Shown here: positions 19,830 through 28,422 of the stretch, piece after piece
How the letters are laid out: each line of letters opens with the position of its first letter
How positions within the stretch are numbered: the first letter of the stretch is position 1
Source of the DNA: Deltaproteobacteria bacterium
GTDB taxonomy: Bacteria > Desulfobacterota > Syntrophia > Syntrophales > Smithellaceae
Direction: 5' to 3'
Length of the DNA: 64,000 nt
Assembly: GCA_012729055.1 (NCBI GenBank)
Contig: JAAYDW010000053.1
Coordinates: forward strand, 20,159 to 84,158
Translations under genes and position numbers: made by a program
The notes under the pieces: model-generated
The model's database searches: none
What the model saw: only the letters and a program-made list of their open reading frames with translations
What the model was told of the DNA's origin: nothing

Positions 19830-19877
19830 ATGCTGCTGCTCCTTCTCAATATTTTTTTTGCACGCCGAATGCGCCTT

Positions 19878-21419
19878 TTACTTTTTCGCCGTCGGCGCAA
19901 AGCTTTTGTAAGATTCATCGATCGGGGGCATTTGCACGCAGTCCTCGATCAGGGGAAGTTTTCCGTAAGTGGTATCGTCCTGCCATCCGTCCATGTGCGC
20001 GGCGCGCCTTGCCGCCGCCTGAAGCTTTTTCCAGTTGGCGCTGCCGTAGAGGAACATCTCCTGGGCCGCCATCGATCCTTCGCCGTGAATCGTATCGACC
20101 TGCCAGTGATTTCCGGTGCAGTCCTTGATGAGGCGCAGAATGCGCAGCCGGTCTTCGGTGGGAACGCCGTCTTTTGCCGCCAGGTACTTGTCGATAAACG
20201 GCTTGATTTCCGGATTGTCCCAATCCCGGAAAGCGGGAACCGTGGTGGTGAGTCCGCCGCCGATATCGTGCATGTGCTGACACATCGTGTGGAAGTTGCT
20301 CGCATAGGTCCACTTCGAAGCGTTGATCGCCATGCGGTTGGGCATCATGACGTCCATGCCGAATTCCGTCACCGGGTCGAGGCAGGCCTGTTTGGCCAGC
20401 ATCTGGACGGTTTCCGTGATGTAGGCCATCCAGGCGAGCTTTTTGCGCACATGCGGAACATTCTGCACGCCGTTGTAGTCGGCGATGAGACTGGCCGCGC
20501 CGGTCATCAGTTCCAGCGTTCCCGTCATCTTGCAGGTGCCGAAGAGGCGATGATAGCTGGCAAACGCATACGCCAGCACCTGGGAATACTGCCACTCGCC
20601 GCACATGAAAACGCGCTCCCAGGGAACAAACACATCGTCAAAGACAATGAGGGACTCCGAAGGCTGCAGATGATCCGAGGTCGGGTAATCGAATTCGCAT
20701 TCCTCTCCGTACAACCGGACGTTGGGCTCAACCCCCAGGAGTTTCACGCCCTTTGTGGCGACCGGTATTGCAAAGCCCAGCGCATAGTCCTTGTCCGCTT
20801 CGCCGTGCGTCCGGCAGGGAAGACACAAAAGTTCATTGGCGCAGGGGGACGCGCTGATGTGAACTTTGGCGCCCCGGACGATGATGCCGTCCTTCTGCCG
20901 GTCCACGATCCGCAGGTAAAAATCCTTGTGCTGTTTCTGCTGCGAGGGATGAAGGCTGCGGTCGCCTTTCACGTCGGTGATCGCCCCGGTCAGCGCCAGG
21001 TCGTTTTTCTGAAGGTACCGGCGGTAATTTTCGACGCGCTCCCTGTAGCCCGTGCCCATTTTCTTATCCATCACTTCCGCAGCCACGCTGAACGCGGCCA
21101 GCGCGTCCGCGCCCATGCAGTGGACCAGCACGCCGCCGCCGGTTCGCATGCCGGCCATGTAGCACTCACGCCGGCGCAGCATGTCCTGCGGCGTTTTCGG
21201 CGAGGTGAGCAGAAAATTGATGTCTTCGCCATCCGCGTTCTTCGTGACGAACAAATCCCGGTAATCGGGATGGTTCGGCAAAACATAGTCCATCGCCGCC
21301 ATGCGGACAATGGTACTCACGGTTGGGTGCGTCCGGACATCCCGAACCTTTTCACCCAGACACCAGACTTCCCGGCCGTCATTCAAGCTTTCCAGATACT
21401 GCTCAACTGTTTTGATCAT
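19878..21419 (-). CDS. 4-hydroxyphenylacetate 3-hydroxylase / 4-hydroxybutyryl-CoA dehydratase family flavoprotein
   Basis: This 513-residue protein has the HpaB/AbfD fold with an acyl-CoA-dehydrogenase-like core. It opens with MIKTVEQYLESLNDGREVW and contains DDVFVPWERVFMCGEW and AASLIADYNGVQNVPHVRKKL, typical of the family. In clostridial AbfD a [4Fe-4S] cluster is held by Cys99, Cys103, His292 and Cys299. Here I can match one N-terminal Cys (VHCMGADAL) and an H-R-L-F-G-T-C motif. The second N-terminal Cys four residues earlier is Val, and the His-Cys spacing seems one residue shorter. A true radical dehydratase function is therefore uncertain. Its neighbours point to acyl-CoA chemistry. 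Confidence 0.85.
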   Translation of the reverse strand: MIKTVEQYLESLNDGREVWCLGEKVRDVRTHPTVSTIVRMAAMDYVLPNHPDYRDLFVTKNADGEDINFLLTSPKTPQDMLRRRECYMAGMRTGGGVLVHCMGADALAAFSVAAEVMDKKMGTGYRERVENYRRYLQKNDLALTGAITDVKGDRSLHPSQQKQHKDFYLRIVDRQKDGIIVRGAKVHISASPCANELLCLPCRTHGEADKDYALGFAIPVATKGVKLLGVEPNVRLYGEECEFDYPTSDHLQPSESLIVFDDVFVPWERVFMCGEWQYSQVLAYAFASYHRLFGTCKMTGTLELMTGAASLIADYNGVQNVPHVRKKLAWMAYITETVQMLAKQACLDPVTEFGMDVMMPNRMAINASKWTYASNFHTMCQHMHDIGGGLTTTVPAFRDWDNPEIKPFIDKYLAAKDGVPTEDRLRILRLIKDCTGNHWQVDTIHGEGSMAAQEMFLYGSANWKKLQAAARRAAHMDGWQDDTTYGKLPLIEDCVQMPPIDESYKSFAPTAKK

Positions 21420-21588
21420 ACGCTTTACTCCTTATTGTTAAATATTCAGACAAAATTCGTTTTTCTTCATTTTTTTGCTGGAACGGGTTGTCGGGCGCTG
21501 TCGTTTCCGGCGCCGGAGCGCGAAACGGGCCAAAGCAACCGCCGCTGCCTCTTTGCGCCGGCCGGCCGTACAATGATTTCTCAGACGC

Positions 21589-21616
21589 CTGCGCCGGATC
21601 CGGAAACCCGGCGCAG
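21589..21616 (-). terminator. Hairpin after the acyl-CoA ligase gene
   Basis: CTGCGCCGG (21589-21597) pairs perfectly with CCGGCGCAG (21608-21616) around a 10-nt loop, just downstream of the ligase stop codon. There is no clear T-run, so it may be a weak terminator or an mRNA-stabilising stem. Confidence 0.4.
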
Positions 21617-21640
21617 ACCTTTCAAAAGAGCATCCGATCG

Positions 21641-23305
21641 TTACTTTTTGCTTTTCGCGATTTCCTCTTCGCGCAGGATCTTGCGCAGGATCTTGCCGAC
21701 AGCCGACTTCGGCAGCTCCTTGCGGAATTCGACCAGCTTCGGCACCTTGTAGGGCGCGAGCTTTTCCTTGCAGAAGGCGATGATTTCCTTGTCGGTGGCT
21801 TCGACACCCGGTTTCAGAACGATGAAGGCTTTCACCGTTTCCCCGCGGTACGTGTCGGGCACGCCCGCCGAAACCGCCTCGGCAATCTTGGGATGCTGGT
21901 ACAGGACTTCATCGACCTCGCGGGGATAAATGTTGAAGCCTCCGGCGATGATCATATCTTTCTTGCGGTCCACGATGTAGAAATAGCCGTCTTCGTCCAT
22001 CTGCGCAATGTCGCCGGTGGAAAGCCATCCGTCCTTCAACTGGTTGGCCGTTTCTTCCGGGTTCTGCCAGTACTCCTGCATGATTGTGGGACCTTTGATC
22101 AGAATTTCACCCGGTTCGCCGGGTTTGACATCATTGAGACCCGTTTCCACGTCGACCAGGCGCACGTCATTGCCGGGATACGGACAGCCGATGGATCCCG
22201 CCTTGTGGCGGAGAATCGGAATGCTGATGCCGACGGAAGCCGTTTCGCTCATGCCCCAGCCTTCATTGAAAAAGATTCCGATGTCCTTGACCCGCTGGAT
22301 CAGCTCGACGGGCATGGGGGCGCCGCCCGTGCTGAGCAGGCGGATCTTGGCGCCCAGATCGAGTTCCGCGGCTTTGGGATGGTTGACGATTGCCGTCACC
22401 ATCGTCGGCACGGTCGGGAAGTACGTGATTTCATCGACGCTGGCCAGCACGGCCATAAATTCTTCCAGTTCGAATCTCGGAAACATCACCTGCGTGGCGG
22501 CGTTGAACATTCCCCAGTTCATGGAAAACGTGTTGCCGTAAATGTGAAAATACGGAATGGCGGCGATGACGGCCCGCTGCGCGTGGGGAATATAGGTCGT
22601 GATGGAATTTCCCCAAAGCGAGCCCTGCAGGGTGCCGGCGATGAGGTTGGAATGCGTGAGCAGCGCGCCTTTCGGCAACCCCGTCGTGCCTCCCGTGAAC
22701 TGGATCAGAGCGGGGTCTTCAGACGAAACATTGACTCTCGGCATGCTTTCATCCGTGGCGCTTTCCACCAGTTCGGAAAAATGCTTCCAGCCCTCCTCCA
22801 GCTCGAGGCTTTTCGTCGTACTCACCGGGAACCCCTGGATGTAATCCGTCACCTTCGTGATGATGACGTTTTTCAGCCCCAGCTCTTTGGCCAGCGGCCG
22901 CATCACGGGCAGAACCGTGTCGAATGTGAACAGCGTCTGCAAACCGGAATTTTCCATCATGAACTTGAGCTCATCATGGGTGTAAAGGGGATTCATATTC
23001 ACGACGATCGCGCCCGCCGACAGAGCGGCGTAGTATGCGACAATATACTGGGGGCAGTTGGGGAGCGCCAGGCCCACGCGGTCGCCTTTTTTCACGCCCA
23101 TCCTGATCAGGGCGTTGGACAGCCTGAGCATCTGGGAACGGATCTGGCGAAATGTCATCGTCGATCCATAGATGTTGGTCGCGGCCTTGCGGGGAAACAT
23201 GGTGGCCGCCAGATGAACCAGGCTCTGAACGGGGATTTTCGGGAACTGAATGGTGTGCGGGACATTATAATCGTAATACTTTACCCAGGGTTTTGCTTCA
23301 AACAT
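21641..23305 (-). CDS. AMP-forming long-chain acyl-CoA ligase
   Basis: This 554-residue adenylate-forming enzyme activates a fatty or aromatic acid with ATP and CoA. Core motifs are FTGGTTGLPKGALLTHSN (P-loop), EGWGMSETASVG, STGDIAQMDEDGYFYIVDRK and the C-terminal lysine in PKSAVGKILRKILRE. It is strikingly like the ligase at 60504, including the opening PWVKYYDYNVPHTI. AAGGAGG precedes the ATG. It is the first gene of the minus-strand catabolic set and is divergent from tetR. The substrate cannot be read from the sequence. Confidence 0.94.
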   Translation of the reverse strand: MFEAKPWVKYYDYNVPHTIQFPKIPVQSLVHLAATMFPRKAATNIYGSTMTFRQIRSQMLRLSNALIRMGVKKGDRVGLALPNCPQYIVAYYAALSAGAIVVNMNPLYTHDELKFMMENSGLQTLFTFDTVLPVMRPLAKELGLKNVIITKVTDYIQGFPVSTTKSLELEEGWKHFSELVESATDESMPRVNVSSEDPALIQFTGGTTGLPKGALLTHSNLIAGTLQGSLWGNSITTYIPHAQRAVIAAIPYFHIYGNTFSMNWGMFNAATQVMFPRFELEEFMAVLASVDEITYFPTVPTMVTAIVNHPKAAELDLGAKIRLLSTGGAPMPVELIQRVKDIGIFFNEGWGMSETASVGISIPILRHKAGSIGCPYPGNDVRLVDVETGLNDVKPGEPGEILIKGPTIMQEYWQNPEETANQLKDGWLSTGDIAQMDEDGYFYIVDRKKDMIIAGGFNIYPREVDEVLYQHPKIAEAVSAGVPDTYRGETVKAFIVLKPGVEATDKEIIAFCKEKLAPYKVPKLVEFRKELPKSAVGKILRKILREEEIAKSKK

Positions 23306-23363
23306 CGGATACCTCCTTCAAAAAAATGGTCTCGAGACAAACGCTCGCGCCTCGTTATTTTTT

Positions 23364-23383
23364 TATATCGTTTGAACGCTATA
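23364..23383. promoter_or_regulatory. Imperfect palindrome upstream of the acyl-CoA ligase
   Basis: The 20-bp element follows TATA-N-CGTT-NN-AACG-N-TATA, with 8 of 10 half-site positions symmetrical. It lies about 60 nt upstream of the ligase start codon, next to a possible minus-strand -10 (TATAAA). This suggests an operator, but no regulator can be assigned. Confidence 0.4.
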
Positions 23384-23641
23384 TCCGTCCCGACTCTGCC
23401 TCCCGATCTTCTGAAAAAAAAACACGCCAGACGAAAGGATCTTCTCCGGAATTGCTCTGAAAAGAACAGGCGGGGGAATTTATGAAACCACGAAAACACT
23501 CCTGTGTCCGAAAAGCTGTTTACAAATTTTTATCCGGCGCCAACCGATTCCAGTGCCTTTCATACACGATAATTTCTTTATATTCAACAGATTTTATAAA
23601 TATATTTACTTTGTTATTGCAAATATTTACACACTTATGCT

Positions 23642-23657
23642 AAACAGACGTATGTTT
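23642..23657. promoter_or_regulatory. 16-bp palindromic operator, copy 1
   Basis: AAACAGACGTATGTTT fits the symmetrical pattern AAACRNACGTNYGTTT perfectly. It lies immediately upstream of the tetR -35 element. Two related copies occur at 27728 and 28069. Confidence 0.6.
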
Positions 23658-23671
23658 TATTTCAGAGGCCC

Positions 23672-23700
23672 TTGCTTTTACCCAAACGGTCTGGTATTGA
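23672..23700 (+). promoter_or_regulatory. Candidate promoter of tetR
   Basis: TTGCTT (23672-23677), a 17-nt spacer and TATTGA (23695-23700) preceded by TGG, an extended -10. Confidence 0.45.
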
Positions 23701-23857
23701 TGCAGCATCTATTGGAAAACTCTGCCGTTGCCCCATGCATGATCAGCCATGCGACCGGGTTATTTTTTTTACTGCCGACGGGCATCAGGCCCGGAAAAAG
23801 AAAAACACCGGATCCCTGCGGAAACACGCAAAACGTTGCCGACCGGAAAGGAGACAC

Positions 23858-24508
23858 ATGAACGATCAACACAGCATCAAGGCGCCCGGCGCCGCGCAGA
23901 CACTGCCGGAAACAGGCAATCCAGAAGCCGTCAATAAAAGGCAGTCTCAAATCGTTAAGAAAGCATCGCGCCTGTTCATCAAGAAGGGTTATGCCCAGAC
24001 CACCATGCGCGATATCTCCAAGGCGACGGGCATCAATCTGGGAAATTTGTACAACTACATCAGCAGCAAAGAAGACATCCTGTGCCTTGCCTTCGAAACG
24101 TATCACGATCCGGCCGTCGCATGGCTGGAACGCAAGGGCGTTCTTGATATCGAGGATCCGAAGGAACAGCTGCAAACCGCTCTGCATCAGATCCTGATCA
24201 TGACGCATGACGTCATGAACGACATTCTGATGATGTACCGTGAAACGCGGGTCCTGCCTCCCAAATTCCTGAAGATCGTCCTGAAAAAGGAAAGCGATCT
24301 CGTCGACTTTTTTGAAAAGATCATCACCCGGGGCATGGAAAAAAAGGTTTTTCGCGTCCGTGATCCTTTTTTTGCCGCCAATATGCTGGTCTTCCAGCTG
24401 TCTCTGTATCCCCTGAGAAGCTGGAACCTGAAACGTTACACCCGGGATGAGTTCCTGGCCCTGGCGGAGGAAACCATCCTCAAGGCCATCATTCCCGACT
24501 ACGCATAA
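23858..24508 (+). CDS. TetR/AcrR-family transcriptional regulator
   Basis: A 216-residue repressor. I choose ATG 23858, which has AAAGGAGACAC in front; the track start at 23672 would begin inside the promoter. A helix-turn-helix lies at about residues 25-75 (IVKKASRLFIKKGYAQTTMRDISKATG, then NLGNLYNYISSKEDIL), the pattern shared by TetR proteins. The C-terminal half is the ligand-binding domain, likely for an acyl-CoA given the neighbours. It is followed after 23 nt by the FadH-like gene. Candidate binding sites are the three palindromes described here. Confidence 0.93.
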   Translation: MNDQHSIKAPGAAQTLPETGNPEAVNKRQSQIVKKASRLFIKKGYAQTTMRDISKATGINLGNLYNYISSKEDILCLAFETYHDPAVAWLERKGVLDIEDPKEQLQTALHQILIMTHDVMNDILMMYRETRVLPPKFLKIVLKKESDLVDFFEKIITRGMEKKVFRVRDPFFAANMLVFQLSLYPLRSWNLKRYTRDEFLALAEETILKAIIPDYA

Positions 24509-24531
24509 AATTTCATGACAAGGAGAACATC

Positions 24532-26469
24532 ATGAGCGCCTTTAGTCACCTTCTGTCCCCTCTGACCGTCAAATCCCTGACCCTCGCCAACCGCGTCGTC
24601 ATGCCCCCCATGGGAACAAACCTGGGAAACGCCGACGGCACCGTGAGCGACGAAAATCTCGCCTATCTGAAACGCAGGGCCCAAGGACGACCCGGACTGA
24701 TCATCACAGAGATCACCGGCGTTCATCCCGACGGCATGGTGTCCCCGCATCAGCTTGCGGCCTATGACGACCGTTTTCTCCCCGGCTTGGACCGGATGGC
24801 GCGGGCCGCCCGCGACGCGGGGTGCAAGATCGCCCTGCAACTGCACCACAGCGGCCGGGAAAGCCTTTACCTGCTGGGCAAGGGAAGAGCCGTGGCGCCT
24901 TCGGCGATTCCGAGCATCGTCTTTAAGGGCGCTCCCCGGGAGATGACGAAGGCGGATATCGAAGAAGTGATTGCGGCCTTCGGCAGGGCGGCGGCAAGAG
25001 CGCGCACGGCCGGATTTGACGCGGTGGAAATTCACTGCGCGCACGGCTATCTGCTGACGCAGTTCCTATCGGCCCTTTCCAATCAGCGCACCGACGAATA
25101 CGGCGGCAACACGATCCGGGAGCGTTCGCGTTTCGTCCTCGACGTCATCCGGGAAATCCGGCGGCAGGTGGGCGCCGATTACCCCGTCTCCATCCGCATC
25201 TCAGCAGAAGAGTACATCAAGGGCGGCTACAGCGCCGACGATATGCAGGGCATCGCGCCTGATTTCGTAGAAGCCGGCGCCGATATTATCCACGCCTCGT
25301 TCGGCACGCACGGGAGCCCCGGCGGCATCACCCAGGCGCCGGCCGAGTTCGCCCCCGGGTTCAACGCCTGGCTGGCGCGGAAAATGAAGGACGTCGTGTC
25401 CGTTCCCGTCATCGCCGTCGGACGCTTCACCGATCCCGCGGCGGCGGACGAAACACTCGCCCGCGGCGACGCGGATCTTGTCGCTTTCGGCCGGCAGTTT
25501 CTGGCGGATCCCGACTTCCTGGTGAAAGCGCAGGAAGGCCGGACGGACGACATCCGCCTGTGCATCGCCTGCAACCAGGGGTGCATCGAGCGGGAAATCC
25601 TCGGCGAGGGCAACATCCGCTGCTCCATCAATCCCGAAACAGGCCAGGAAACGCTGTATCCCCGGGAAAAAACAGCCCGGCCGAAAAATGTCTGGGTCGT
25701 GGGAGCGGGCCCCGCGGGTCTTACGGCGGCCGCCGAGGCGGACCGTCTCGGACACCGCGTTACGCTTTTTGAAAAAAAGAACATCCTGGGCGGCCAGATC
25801 CGCTACGCGCAGATTCCGCCGCACAAGGAAATTTACGGCCAGTGGATCGACTGGCTGATCGGCCAGGTCCGCAAAACGGGCGTCGCCATTAAAAGCGAAA
25901 CGGAAGTGGACGAAGCACTGCTCAAAGAAGGGAAACCGGACGCTGTGATTCTGGCCACCGGCGGAGAAAAGCTGGTTCCGCCGATTCCGGGGATTGACGG
26001 CGCAAAGGTTTGCGACGCCTGGCAGATCCTCGACGGCCGGATCGCTCCCGGCGAAAATATTGTCATTATCGGCGGAGCGCTGATCGGCATGGAAACGGCC
26101 GATTTCCTGACCGAGCGGGGCAAAACCGTCACGATCCTGGAAATGCTCAAGCGCTCGCCCGTCCTCAAGATCACCTCCCACGGCTACATGCTGCACAAAC
26201 GCCTGCGGGACCGCGCCTGCAAGTTTCTCTTCGGCGCCCGCGTGACGGCGGTCGATGAGACGGGCGTCACGTTCAGCGCTGAAGGACAGACTGCCGTTAT
26301 CTCCCCTGTGGATCAGGTGGTTGTCGCCGCCGGCATGAAACCCTCAAACGCCCTGGAAGCCATTTGTACAAAACTCGGCATTGCGTTCAAAACGGTGGGC
26401 GACGCGAGCTCACCCCGCCGGATCATCGAAGCCACGGATGAAGGAGCGCGGGCCGCCTGGGAGCTGTGA
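24532..26469 (+). CDS. NADH:flavin oxidoreductase / 2,4-dienoyl-CoA reductase-like enzyme
   Basis: This 645-residue iron-sulfur flavoprotein resembles FadH. An Old-Yellow-Enzyme TIM barrel spans about residues 1-340, with HCAHGYLLTQFLSALSNQRT and DEYGG. A [4Fe-4S] loop follows (CIACNQGCI and a fourth Cys 11 residues on). FAD and NAD(P) Rossmann domains come next, with WVVGAGPAGLTAAAEADRLG and IIGGALIGMETADFL. It would reduce dienoyl-CoA or another activated C=C bond. It is co-transcribed with tetR, so the regulator probably controls it. The exact substrate is unknown; related enzymes reduce many enones. Confidence 0.9.
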   Translation: MSAFSHLLSPLTVKSLTLANRVVMPPMGTNLGNADGTVSDENLAYLKRRAQGRPGLIITEITGVHPDGMVSPHQLAAYDDRFLPGLDRMARAARDAGCKIALQLHHSGRESLYLLGKGRAVAPSAIPSIVFKGAPREMTKADIEEVIAAFGRAAARARTAGFDAVEIHCAHGYLLTQFLSALSNQRTDEYGGNTIRERSRFVLDVIREIRRQVGADYPVSIRISAEEYIKGGYSADDMQGIAPDFVEAGADIIHASFGTHGSPGGITQAPAEFAPGFNAWLARKMKDVVSVPVIAVGRFTDPAAADETLARGDADLVAFGRQFLADPDFLVKAQEGRTDDIRLCIACNQGCIEREILGEGNIRCSINPETGQETLYPREKTARPKNVWVVGAGPAGLTAAAEADRLGHRVTLFEKKNILGGQIRYAQIPPHKEIYGQWIDWLIGQVRKTGVAIKSETEVDEALLKEGKPDAVILATGGEKLVPPIPGIDGAKVCDAWQILDGRIAPGENIVIIGGALIGMETADFLTERGKTVTILEMLKRSPVLKITSHGYMLHKRLRDRACKFLFGARVTAVDETGVTFSAEGQTAVISPVDQVVVAAGMKPSNALEAICTKLGIAFKTVGDASSPRRIIEATDEGARAAWEL

Positions 26470-26490
26470 TTTCGCGAACCGCCTCATAAA

Positions 26491-26525
26491 AAAAGGGGGC
26501 GGGGAGCAACATGCTTCCCGCCCCC
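26491..26525 (-). terminator. Strong terminator of the nitronate monooxygenase-like gene
   Basis: A 14-bp stem (26495-26508 with 26512-26525, one G-T pair) has loop ACA. On the minus strand it is followed by a T-run (TTTTTTTATG). It also separates the convergent FadH-like gene. Confidence 0.88.
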
Positions 26526-26551
26526 TGCTCATTCGTCAGACAGGGACCTTT

Positions 26552-27664
26552 TTAAGCCAGCAATTTCTTTTCCACACCGCGGAGAATTTCTTCCGCCTCT
26601 TTCACGACCTTCTGAACCATGTCGTCGACTTTTGGCATGTCGCCGATGCGCTGCGCGCACTCGCCGGCGGCCATCATCGCCTTTTCCTGATTGCCGTCGT
26701 AAACCGCTTTGATCGATTCCAGTTCATAGTCGATCAGCTTCATATCAATCGAGCTGAAATCGTCGGGTGTTCCCAAAAACACGCCGGGGGATTTCTTGAG
26801 CGTGTTGACCGCATGCTCCTCGCTGCGCTTGTTTTTGATCCAGCGCGCGGGACCGACAAAACCGCGGGCCACCAGCGTTCCCCGGTCTCCGGCCGCCACG
26901 ACGCCTTCCTTCCATATCTGGTGAAAATCGCTTTCCTGGGTCGCGAGAAATCGCGTGCCCATCTGCACGCCGTCTGCGCCCAGAACCAGCGCAGCCGCCA
27001 GCGTTTTGCCGTCGCAGTAACCGCCGGCGCCGCACACCAGCGTCTTGTCGTCGGAAACCGCTTCCACCACGGCCGGCAGCAGAATCATCGAGTGTACCGG
27101 TTCCCAGGAGGTGTGGAATCCTCCCTCGTGACCGGAAGCGACGATGACATCCACACCCGCCTTCTTGCAGCGCTGCGCGCCCTTCACGGACGGAACCACG
27201 TGCATCCAGGTAAATCCCGCGCCTTTGATCTTGTCGTGCCAGGGAACGGGATCGCCCGCCGACGTAAAGATCACCTTGAAGTGTTTTTTCATGTCGGGAT
27301 TTTTCTCCCGCACTTCAATCGCCTTGCTGATAATGATATCCGCTTCCTGGGCCATTTCCGCGGACACCATCACATTGATGCCGAACACGCCGTTTTTGTC
27401 CTTCGTCAGGCGGTACGTCCGCTGCAGCACCTTTTCCATGGCGGTTTCCATATCGTCGTCCGGATTCGCCTCAGCGGTCTTGATCCAGGCGTCATACACA
27501 AACGGCTGCATGTCCCTGCCGGTCAAACCGCTTGTGGACAAGAGCCCCAGCACGCCGGCATTGGCCGCCGCAACGCCCAGGTTGTTGTTGGAAAACGGGC
27601 CCATTCCCGCCTGGATGATCGGGTATCTCGTTCCGATCAGGTCGCAAAGTCTTGATTTAATCAT
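26552..27664 (-). CDS. Nitronate monooxygenase / enoyl reductase II-like FMN protein
   Basis: This 370-residue FMN TIM-barrel protein belongs to the 2-nitropropane dioxygenase family, which includes FabK. It begins CDLIGTRYPIIQAGMGPFS. FMN-phosphate binding is suggested by VASGHEGGFHTS (with the conserved His) and CGAGGYCDGKTLAAALVLG, then GVQMGTRFLAT. The family oxidises alkyl nitronates or, in FabK-type members, reduces enoyl thioesters. The latter fits the catabolic setting better. AAGGAGG precedes the ATG. A palindromic operator overlaps its predicted transcription start. Confidence 0.85.
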   Translation of the reverse strand: MIKSRLCDLIGTRYPIIQAGMGPFSNNNLGVAAANAGVLGLLSTSGLTGRDMQPFVYDAWIKTAEANPDDDMETAMEKVLQRTYRLTKDKNGVFGINVMVSAEMAQEADIIISKAIEVREKNPDMKKHFKVIFTSAGDPVPWHDKIKGAGFTWMHVVPSVKGAQRCKKAGVDVIVASGHEGGFHTSWEPVHSMILLPAVVEAVSDDKTLVCGAGGYCDGKTLAAALVLGADGVQMGTRFLATQESDFHQIWKEGVVAAGDRGTLVARGFVGPARWIKNKRSEEHAVNTLKKSPGVFLGTPDDFSSIDMKLIDYELESIKAVYDGNQEKAMMAAGECAQRIGDMPKVDDMVQKVVKEAEEILRGVEKKLLA

Positions 27665-27727
27665 GAAACGCCTCCTTAAAGTATTTTGAATATCAAGATG
27701 CCGTTTGGCGCACCTGGCGCATTAATA

Positions 27728-27743
27728 AAACGGACGTTCATTT
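27728..27743. promoter_or_regulatory. 16-bp palindromic operator, copy 2
   Basis: AAACGGACGTTCATTT matches AAACRNACGTNYGTTT with one mismatch. It covers the predicted start of transcription (about 27740) of the nitronate monooxygenase-like gene, a typical repressor position. Confidence 0.6.
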
Positions 27744-27746
27744 TGC

Positions 27747-27775
27747 CTACTAAAATATCGTCGTTATTTTGTCAA
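27747..27775 (-). promoter_or_regulatory. Promoter of the nitronate monooxygenase-like gene
   Basis: On the minus strand, TTGACA (27775-27770), a 17-nt spacer and TAGTAG (27752-27747). The -35 is perfect and the -10 mediocre. Confidence 0.55.
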
Positions 27776-28068
27776 GAATTTTATATTGTTAAACACATAA
27801 TATATTTATTTCATAAATAATTTCATCACACATCCCTACACAGAACACTCGTTTTTTTCCGGGAAGGCAACCAAAAAGACTTTTTTGCCGCGCCCGATGC
27901 AGGAACGCAGACGAAGACAGGTTACCCGGCTAAGCCAACACAGCGGAATCGCGGAGCACCGCGGCGGCCGCCGTAAAAACGCCGCTTTTTCGCGGGACAA
28001 GACGGCATGGAGCCGATTAAATCCCGTCCGATCCGTCTTCCCGAAGCGGGGGCCGTCAAAAGGAAAGC

Positions 28069-28084
28069 AAACAAACGTCCGTTT
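28069..28084. promoter_or_regulatory. 16-bp palindromic operator, copy 3
   Basis: AAACAAACGTCCGTTT fits AAACRNACGTNYGTTT perfectly. It lies at the left edge of the AT-rich stretch upstream of the binding-protein gene. Confidence 0.6.
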
Positions 28085-28149
28085 TGTGATATTTTCATAA
28101 TTTTCTCTAAGTAAATGATATTATATATATTTATAAAGCACATCCCTCA

Positions 28150-28176
28150 TTGACATTGATGCGATATTAGTATAAA
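28150..28176 (+). promoter_or_regulatory. Candidate promoter of the binding-protein gene
   Basis: TTGACA (28150-28155) and TATAAA (28171-28176) are both good elements, but the spacer is only 15 nt. The resulting leader would be about 240 nt. Confidence 0.45.
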
Positions 28177-28313
28177 TAAGGGCCCGTTAAGCAGTACTTG
28201 AACGCCTTTTTATTTTTTGGCCGGATTTTCAAAGCAGTAGCAGGACCATCGTCCGGCCGCCCGGAGAATCAAGAACATGAAGCCGTAAACGTGAGTTTGG
28301 ATCCAGGCTCGGA

Positions 28314-28356
28314 CGACACTCCTGGAAGGCAAAACCATGCCGCGCCCGGAGTGTCG
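28314..28356 (+). other. Leader hairpin before the binding-protein gene
   Basis: CGACACTCC (28314-28322) pairs perfectly with GGAGTGTCG (28348-28356) around a 25-nt loop. It lies 67 nt upstream of the ATG. No T-run follows. It does not resemble a riboswitch class I can name. Confidence 0.4.
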
Positions 28357-28422
28357 CCGCCCTCAGGACCGAACACCGGCGTCTTGCGGGGTCATCAATT
28401 TTGTCATCAGGAGGAAAGTAAA

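Larger units (their letters stand above)
23306..23857. other. 552-bp divergent regulatory region between ligase and tetR
   Basis: There is no convincing gene here; the small ORFs lack ribosome sites. The centre (23520-23660) is clearly AT-rich. It holds the palindrome 23364-23383 near the ligase, the 16-bp palindrome 23642-23657, and an extended -10 promoter for tetR at 23672-23700. Confidence 0.6.
27665..28422. other. 758-bp divergent regulatory region
   Basis: I see no credible gene. The left part (27700-27830) and 28080-28180 are AT-rich; 27890-28070 is GC-rich and includes the perfect palindrome CGGCGGCCGCCG near 27961. The region carries a minus-strand promoter, two copies of the 16-bp palindrome, a plus-strand promoter candidate, and a long leader with a hairpin before the binding-protein gene. 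Confidence 0.6.

Noticed and set aside
19830-23485. Long plus-strand ORFs 19830-21752 and 21488-23485
   Set aside because: They are antisense to the flavoprotein and ligase genes, which carry clear family motifs and ribosome sites.
27961-27980. GC-rich palindrome CGGCGGCCGCCG as an operator
   Set aside because: It is a simple-composition palindrome in a GC-rich stretch with no second copy, so there is no support for a specific role.
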